DNA of 40,600 nucleotides from an uncultured Eubacteriales bacterium (GTDB lineage: Bacteria; Bacillota; Clostridia; Peptostreptococcales; Anaerovoracaceae). The notes beneath the pieces were generated by a model, which had not been told where the DNA came from, made no database searches, and saw nothing but the letters and a program-made list of their open reading frames with translations. The translations under genes were made by a program, and so were the position numbers. Below, piece by piece: positions 35,882 to 40,600 of this stretch. Location: assembly GCA_902786855.1 (NCBI GenBank), contig CADAEH010000018.1:1-40600 (forward strand), written 5' to 3'. The number at the start of each line of letters is the position of its first letter. Positions within the stretch are counted from its first letter, which is position 1.

Positions 35882-37177
35882 ATGCAAAAAGTATATACAA
35901 AAATAGAATCAATCGTCGGTAACGTAGTCACCGTACGTGCACCGGGAGTCAAGAACGGCGACCTTGCACTTGTAGGCGACAGTTACGCGAACGTAATCAA
36001 GCTGGATAAGGACGTAGTTTCTCTCCAGGTATTCGCGGGCGCACAGGGTGTCAGCACAACTGACCCGGTCCGTTTCCTGGGCAGACCGATGATGGTTTCG
36101 TTCTCAGAGCACCTGCTTGGCCGTATCTTTGACGGTGCGGGAGTTCCGAGAGACAACGGTCCGGCTCTGACAGAGAACATGATCCCTATCGGCGGTCCTT
36201 CATTCAACCCGGCAAAGCGTATTCTTCCTAATAAGATGGTACGTACCGGTATTCCGATGATCGACGTATTCAATACTCTGGTAGAGAGCCAGAAGCTCCC
36301 TATCTTCTCCATCTCCGGTGAGCCGTACAACCAGCTCCTCTCGAGAATCGCGATGCAGGCTGAGGTAGACATCATCATCCTCGGCGGCATGGGACTGAAG
36401 TACGACGACTACATGGAGTTCCGTGACACCCTTGAAAAGGGCGGCGCTATGGCACACACTGTAATGTTCATCCATACAGCTGCTGACCCTATCGTAGAGT
36501 GCACACTGGTACCTGATATGTCGCTGGCTGTTGCAGAACAGTTCGCTCTTGAAGGAAAGAGAGTACTCGTACTGCTCACAGACATGACCAACTTCGCCGA
36601 TGCCCAGAAGGAAATGGCGATCACTATGGAACAGGTACCGTCCAACCGTGGATATCCGGGAGACTTATACAGCTGCCTCGCTTCCAGATACGAAAAGGCA
36701 GTAGATATCGAGGGCGCCGGCTCAATCACCATCCTTGGTGTAACGACCATGCCTGGTGACGACGTCACTCACCCGGTTCCTGACAACACAGGATATATCA
36801 CAGAAGGTCAGTACTACCTCAAGGGTGGACGTATCGAGCCGTTCGGTTCGCTGTCACGTCTGAAACAGAACGTAAACGGCAAGACCAGAGACGACCACCG
36901 TGCCCTGATGGATGGTATGATCAAGCTTTACGCTCAGTACAAGGAGTCCCTTGAGAAGAAGTCCATGGGATTCATGATGACTGAGTGGGACGACAAGCTC
37001 CTGAAGTACGGCGAAATGTTTGAGACCAAGATGATGGATCTTTCCGTAAACATTCCGCTCGAAGATGCTCTTGACCTTGGCTGGGATATCCTTGCAGAAT
37101 GCTTCGACCCTGTAGAAACAGGTATGAAGACAAGCCTGATCGAGGAGAGATGGCCTAAAAAAGATGCGTTGAATTAA
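35882..37177 (+). CDS. atpB: V-type ATP synthase regulatory subunit B
   Basis: 431 residues. The non-catalytic partner of A in the hexameric head. No Walker A, as expected: the corresponding stretch reads [18 protein letters not shown]. Typical segments are [74 protein letters not shown] and [25 protein letters not shown] precedes the ATG; 14 bases separate it from atpA. Confidence 0.97.
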   Translation: MQKVYTKIESIVGNVVTVRAPGVKNGDLALVGDSYANVIKLDKDVVSLQVFAGAQGVSTTDPVRFLGRPMMVSFSEHLLGRIFDGAGVPRDNGPALTENMIPIGGPSFNPAKRILPNKMVRTGIPMIDVFNTLVESQKLPIFSISGEPYNQLLSRIAMQAEVDIIILGGMGLKYDDYMEFRDTLEKGGAMAHTVMFIHTAADPIVECTLVPDMSLAVAEQFALEGKRVLVLLTDMTNFADAQKEMAITMEQVPSNRGYPGDLYSCLASRYEKAVDIEGAGSITILGVTTMPGDDVTHPVPDNTGYITEGQYYLKGGRIEPFGSLSRLKQNVNGKTRDDHRALMDGMIKLYAQYKESLEKKSMGFMMTEWDDKLLKYGEMFETKMMDLSVNIPLEDALDLGWDILAECFDPVETGMKTSLIEERWPKKDALN

Positions 37178-37192
37178 TAAAGGAGCGGGTCC

Positions 37193-37801
37193 ATGGCTAT
37201 CAAACTAACAAAGAACGAACTGAAGAAGCAGAAGGACAACCTGAAACAGTTCCAGCGTTACCTTCCGACTCTGCAGCTCAAGAAGCAACAGCTGCAGTCG
37301 GTGATCATGGGTATCCGTCAGGAACTGGAACGTAAGGAAGCCGAACGCATTCAGATGATTGGTGATTTGGACGAATGGGTAGCTGTTTTCGCAGAAAATG
37401 AGATCTTCGACGAAGACAAGAGACTCGACCATCTGGTTCAGCCTGACAAGGTCATCGTAAAGGAAGAAAACATCGCAGGTGTTAAGATTCCGGCCTTCGA
37501 AGAGCTGACGTTCAAAGACATCAATTACGATGTGGACGACTACCCTCTGTGGGTCGACACTGCTGTCTTTAAACTTCGTGAGATTGCCAGACTCGACGCT
37601 TTGGTCTCAACGCTCAAGAAGCAGACAGAACTTCTTGAGGCGGAACTCCGGACGACTTCACAGCGAGTCAACCTGTTTGAAAAGGTCAAGATTCCGGAAG
37701 CCAAGGAGAACATCCGCGTCATTCAGGTATACCTGGGTGACCAGCAGACAGCGGCCGTTGTTCGCGGCAAGATATCGAAGAAGAAATTAGTGGAGGTATA
37801 G
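37193..37801 (+). CDS. atpD: V-type ATP synthase subunit D
   Basis: 202 residues. The central rotor shaft inserted in the head. The N- and C-terminal helices form the coiled coil (KLTKNELKKQKDNLKQFQRY, LPTLQLKKQQLQSVIM; RRTSQRVNLFEKVKIPEAK), with the conserved VNLFEKVKIPE. Subunit F, which normally binds D, is not in the operon. AGGAG lies upstream and atpI begins two bases after the stop. Confidence 0.94.
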   Translation: MAIKLTKNELKKQKDNLKQFQRYLPTLQLKKQQLQSVIMGIRQELERKEAERIQMIGDLDEWVAVFAENEIFDEDKRLDHLVQPDKVIVKEENIAGVKIPAFEELTFKDINYDVDDYPLWVDTAVFKLREIARLDALVSTLKKQTELLEAELRTTSQRVNLFEKVKIPEAKENIRVIQVYLGDQQTAAVVRGKISKKKLVEV

Positions 37802-37803
37802 CG

Positions 37804-39627
37804 ATGATAGAAAAAATGAAAATGGTTCACATCGTTACATCTGCCTCCAGAAAAGAAGAGATGCTCAAAGGCCTCAGAGAAGCAGGCGTAATGCATCTCG
37901 CAGAGAAACAAAGTGCAGATCGTGAGATCACTGAGCGCTTCCAGACCATGTCAAGGACAGCCAATACTCTCAAAGAGTACGCAGCTCCTAAGCAGGAAGC
38001 AAGCAAAGAGATCTTAAGCGATGATGAATTTAACAAAATGTATGACGGCGTGCTTGATGCAATCGAGCGCAAGAGCGTTCTCGGTTCTGAGATCTCAGCC
38101 GCCAATACGGAAATCGACAGAGTTTCAGCATGGGGAGACTTCTCTCCGGCAGAAGTGAACAAACTCAGGGAAGATGGATATGATCTCCACTTCTACACTA
38201 TAGCAGATAAGGATCTTTCTGCTGCAGTAGCACATGATGACGTCCGCATGTTCCGCCTCGGTACCATCGATAAGATGAAGGCAGTGGCGACTCTCGGACC
38301 ACTCCCTGCAGAGATCCCGGCTACAGAGTTCATGATCCCGGAGAAGAGCATTTCTGAGATGCAGGCAGGCATCGAGGCAGCCAGAGAAGGCATTGCAGCA
38401 TGCGATGAGGCCCTCAAGGCAGCTTCCATCTATGATGCCAGCTTCAAAGACCAGATGCTGAAGACACAGAACGATATCAACTATTCAGCAGCCAATGCTA
38501 CAACCCAGGGCGATGAGGATTTCGTCTGGTTATCCGGATATGTTCCTGAAGCCGACCTGGATACATTCACCAAGATGGCTGCTGAGAAGAACTGTGCATG
38601 GGCGGTTGAAGACGTAGCTGAAGAAGACGAAGCGATCCCGACCAAGGTTCGCTACAACAAAGTTTCTAGATTCATTCAGCCGGTATTCGACATCCTCGGA
38701 ATCGTTCCGGGATACAGAGAGCAGGATATATCACTCTGGTTCTTCCTGTTCTTCACACTGTTCTTCGCAATGATCATCGGAGACGGCGGCTACGGTGTGC
38801 TGATCCTGCTCGGAACCATCTTCCTCAGGGTCAAGCAGGGGAAGGGCTCGACAGTTACCTTCCTGCTATTCGTACTGTCTATAGCAACCATTGTCTGGGG
38901 CGCCGTGACGGGAACCTGGTTCGGTATGGTGAGTGCTATGAACGTACCGTTCCTGAAAGCATTGGTAATTCCGTCATTCGCAACTTATCCTGAGTTCTTC
39001 GGATCAACTGACAGTGTTTCACAGAACGCGATCATGAAGTTCTCATTCTCGATAGGAGCGATCCAGATGGCACTCGGATGCATTCTGGCAATCAAGAAGA
39101 AGATTTCTGAGAAGAATCTCTCCTGGGTTGCAGATCTCGGATGGATGATCGCGATCATCGCGATGTACATGCTGGCACTGAATCTGGTTATCCACGAGGA
39201 CATCAGCCTGAAGCCTGTATTCGGAGGCATCGGCGTTGCATTCGTACTTGTCCTGCTGTTCGGCGGTATGTCGCCAGAATTATCTTTCGGACAGGGTCTG
39301 AAAGCAGGTCTGGCGAACGCGTTCACAGACTTCCTGGATACCATCAGCTGCTTCGGTAATGTAATGAGTTACATCAGACTGTTCGCTGTCGGCATGGCCG
39401 GAGTTGCGATTTCCCAGAGCTTTAACGGGATCGCAGCAGGCATGCACGGCCCGCTGATCATTCTGGGCGTTCTGGTCGTCCTTATCGGCCATGCGCTTAA
39501 CATAGTAATGTGTTTCCTGTCGGTAGTCGTTCACGGCGTACGTCTGAACGTCCTCGAGTTCTCAGGCCAGGTTGGTCTTGAGTGGACAGGTATTCCGTAT
39601 GAACCATTTAAGAAGTTAAATAAATAA
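37804..39627 (+). CDS. atpI: V-type ATP synthase membrane subunit I
   Basis: 607 residues. The N-terminal ~310 residues form the cytosolic collar that joins the peripheral stalk; the C-terminal part has about seven to eight membrane helices and forms the ion half-channels. Seen: MIEKMKMVHIVTSASRKEEM, DFVWLSGYVPEADLDTF, GYREQDISLWFFLFFTLFFA, MIIGDGGYGVLILL, and the key helices NVMSYIRLFAVGMAGVAISQ with the conserved Arg and VVVHGVRLNVLEFSGQVGL. Shorter than the ~650-residue archaeal forms but in the range of bacterial ones. Confidence 0.95.
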   Translation: MIEKMKMVHIVTSASRKEEMLKGLREAGVMHLAEKQSADREITERFQTMSRTANTLKEYAAPKQEASKEILSDDEFNKMYDGVLDAIERKSVLGSEISAANTEIDRVSAWGDFSPAEVNKLREDGYDLHFYTIADKDLSAAVAHDDVRMFRLGTIDKMKAVATLGPLPAEIPATEFMIPEKSISEMQAGIEAAREGIAACDEALKAASIYDASFKDQMLKTQNDINYSAANATTQGDEDFVWLSGYVPEADLDTFTKMAAEKNCAWAVEDVAEEDEAIPTKVRYNKVSRFIQPVFDILGIVPGYREQDISLWFFLFFTLFFAMIIGDGGYGVLILLGTIFLRVKQGKGSTVTFLLFVLSIATIVWGAVTGTWFGMVSAMNVPFLKALVIPSFATYPEFFGSTDSVSQNAIMKFSFSIGAIQMALGCILAIKKKISEKNLSWVADLGWMIAIIAMYMLALNLVIHEDISLKPVFGGIGVAFVLVLLFGGMSPELSFGQGLKAGLANAFTDFLDTISCFGNVMSYIRLFAVGMAGVAISQSFNGIAAGMHGPLIILGVLVVLIGHALNIVMCFLSVVVHGVRLNVLEFSGQVGLEWTGIPYEPFKKLNK

Positions 39628-39643
39628 GAAAAGGAGAATTAAT

Positions 39644-40072
39644 ATGAATCTTGCATTTCTTGGTATGGCTGCGGCCCTTGGTTTATCTGCTGCCGGTTCG
39701 GCATTCGGTGCTGGTTTTGCCGGCATGTCTTCGGTAGGCGCTTGGAAAAAGTGCTACGCGAGCGGAAAACCTGCTCCATTCATCATGATCGCTTTCACCG
39801 GTGCACCGCTCACACAGACAATCTACGGATTCCTGCTGATGAACTTCATCAGAAGTTCCAACTGTGATGCCGGCATGGCACTTGGTATCGGCATCTTCTG
39901 CGGAATAGCAATCGGCCTCTCGGCTCTCTTCCAGGGCAAGTGTGCTGCAGCTTCCGCTGATGCTCTCGGAGCAACCGGAAAAGGTACCGCAAACTACTTC
40001 ATCGTAATCGGTATCGCAGAAACAGTAGCGCTGTTCACACTCGTATTCAGCCTGCTGCTCCTCAACAGCTAA
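39644..40072 (+). CDS. atpK: V-type ATP synthase rotor subunit K, Na+-type
   Basis: 142 residues with four membrane helices, i.e. two fused hairpins, as in V-type c subunits. The ion-binding residues of Enterococcus hirae NtpK are present: Thr and Gln in PLTQTIYG (Thr57, Gln58), Gln97 in LFQGKCAAA, and the carboxylate Glu126 in GIAETVALF. Only the second hairpin has the carboxylate, as usual for V-type rings. The ligands point to sodium rather than protons. AAGGAGA precedes the ATG. Last gene of the operon; two terminators follow. Confidence 0.95.
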   Translation: MNLAFLGMAAALGLSAAGSAFGAGFAGMSSVGAWKKCYASGKPAPFIMIAFTGAPLTQTIYGFLLMNFIRSSNCDAGMALGIGIFCGIAIGLSALFQGKCAAASADALGATGKGTANYFIVIGIAETVALFTLVFSLLLLNS

Positions 40073-40110
40073 TCAAAGCCTAGAGCTATACAGCAATAAC
40101 ACAACAATAG

Positions 40111-40141
40111 AAAGGAGTCCGCAACACGCGGACTCCTTTTT
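40111..40141 (+). terminator. Intrinsic terminator of the V-ATPase operon
   Basis: Perfect 12-bp stem AAAGGAGTCCGC (40111-40122) with GCGGACTCCTTT (40128-40139), loop AACAC, then TT. Confidence 0.93.
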
Positions 40142-40170
40142 ACCTCTTGCACAAAGCAAAACACAGAAAC

Positions 40171-40201
40171 AAAGGAGCCCACAACACACGGACTCCTTTT
40201 A
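40171..40201 (+). terminator. Second, decayed copy of the terminator
   Basis: AAAGGAG (40171-40177) and CTCCTTT (40193-40199) pair around one mismatch and two G-C pairs. The sequence, with its ACAAC-type loop, copies the first terminator 60 bases upstream with a few changes. Confidence 0.7.
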
Positions 40202-40429
40202 ACCTTTTAACCCTTCGTTCTTTTACCTATGCGCATGGACCCAACACCCGGGTGTAGCCCTCACCGATGACACCGTTATACGTTCTAGCTTTTTAACGTT
40301 TTCATTTTTTAACCTTTTTAACTTTTTTACAAAACCTTTCCTGTATTCAGCCAATGCCTCCACGATAGCGAAGTAATTTCTTTGCGATCGTACCTATTTA
40401 TGGTCTTCAGATATTGCAGATCAGAAGCT
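40202..40429. other. T-rich non-coding stretch
   Basis: No gene. Contains repeats of CTTTTTAAC type (about 40289-40330) and a 12-bp palindrome ACACCCGGGTGT (40244-40255). Confidence 0.5.
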
Positions 40430-40501
40430 TTATATGACGAATCAGGGAAAAAGAGAAAAACGTCATATAAAACGATACATTTACGGAGATCTTATATGAC
40501 G
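40430..40501 (+). repeat. Three TTATATGACG boxes at exact 31-bp spacing
   Basis: TTATATGACG occurs at 40430-40439 (forward), 40461-40470 (reverse complement) and 40492-40501 (forward). The starts are 31 bp apart, three helical turns, with 21-bp spacers. The array lies upstream of the promoter at 40542-40550, where activator sites would be. Confidence 0.8.
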
Positions 40502-40530
40502 ATGAGCCGTACCCCGTTTTGTAGAGTGAG

Positions 40531-40547
40531 GTAGCATAGTATGCTAC
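40531..40547. promoter_or_regulatory. Operator-like palindrome
   Basis: GTAGCATA-G-TATGCTAC, a perfect 8-1-8 inverted repeat that overlaps the predicted -10 box at 40545-40550. A bound protein here would block RNA polymerase. Confidence 0.6.
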
Positions 40548-40550
40548 AAT
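40542..40550 (+). promoter_or_regulatory. Predicted extended -10 promoter of the last gene
   Basis: TGC-TACAAT, an extended -10. A -35 (TTGTAG, 40519-40524) is at a poor 20-base spacing. Confidence 0.45.
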
Positions 40551-40574
40551 GCACTCAAGAAACGGAGGTGTGCT

Positions 40575-40600
40575 ATGTATGATGCTCCATTTAAGCTCCA
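40575..40600 (+). CDS. Start of a further gene, cut by the window edge
   Basis: GGAGG (40564-40568) stands six bases before an ATG; eight codons (MYDAPFKL) are visible. The product cannot be named. It lies directly behind the box array and the operator-like palindrome, so it is probably a tightly controlled gene. Confidence 0.6.

Overview
The window looks like a chromosomal segment of a strictly anaerobic member of the Bacillota, class Clostridia. Pointers are the strong purine-rich ribosome binding sites, AddB- and YycJ/WalJ-type genes, a HydE maturase for [FeFe]-hydrogenase, a V-type ATPase and a probable selenoprotein. A placement near family XIII/Anaerovoracaceae is only a guess. I see no insertion sequence, prophage or CRISPR array.

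Layout. 1-2,000: tail of a DUF4097-type gene, then on the minus strand gpsA and a tRNA-Arg(CCG). 2,200-4,300: a histidine phosphatase with no Shine-Dalgarno sequence, a gene whose reading frame crosses an in-frame UGA and is best read as a CC/Se-motif selenoprotein, and a YcxB-like membrane protein. 4,370-7,360: a methionine uptake operon (metN-metI-metQ) preceded by a methionine-rich leader peptide and an intrinsic terminator, which together look like a ribosome-mediated attenuator. 7,535-15,481: two large repeat proteins, a secreted YD-like protein and a 2,127-residue protein with about 23 MBG/YDG-type repeats but no visible signal peptide. 15,889-24,291: a plus-strand housekeeping run (CNNM/CorC-type protein, SecA, a very short LemA-like protein, a DUF2207 protein, a HAD hydrolase, and prfB with its programmed +1 frameshift). 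24,424-28,906: addB, with a degenerate Walker A motif, and yycJ/walJ. 29,017-31,236, minus strand: mnmA and hydE. 31,580-32,276: rlmH and a 59-residue membrane protein. 33,021-40,072: V-type ATPase operon in the order E, DUF2764, A, B, D, I, K. 40,111-40,600: tandem terminators, an array of three phased 10-bp boxes, an operator-like palindrome on a promoter, and the first codons of a further gene.

How the genes fit together. The methionine block imports methionine and appears to sense charged tRNA-Met (perhaps also tRNA-Cys) through its leader peptide. The ATPase keeps the Na+-ligand residues in its K subunit, so it probably pumps sodium; its gene order is the Chlamydia/Treponema/Bacteroides type rather than the usual clostridial one, which suggests horizontal origin. 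The most notable signals are the methionine-rich leader attenuator, the in-frame UGA gene with a hairpin where a bacterial SECIS belongs, and the 31-bp-phased box array near the right edge.
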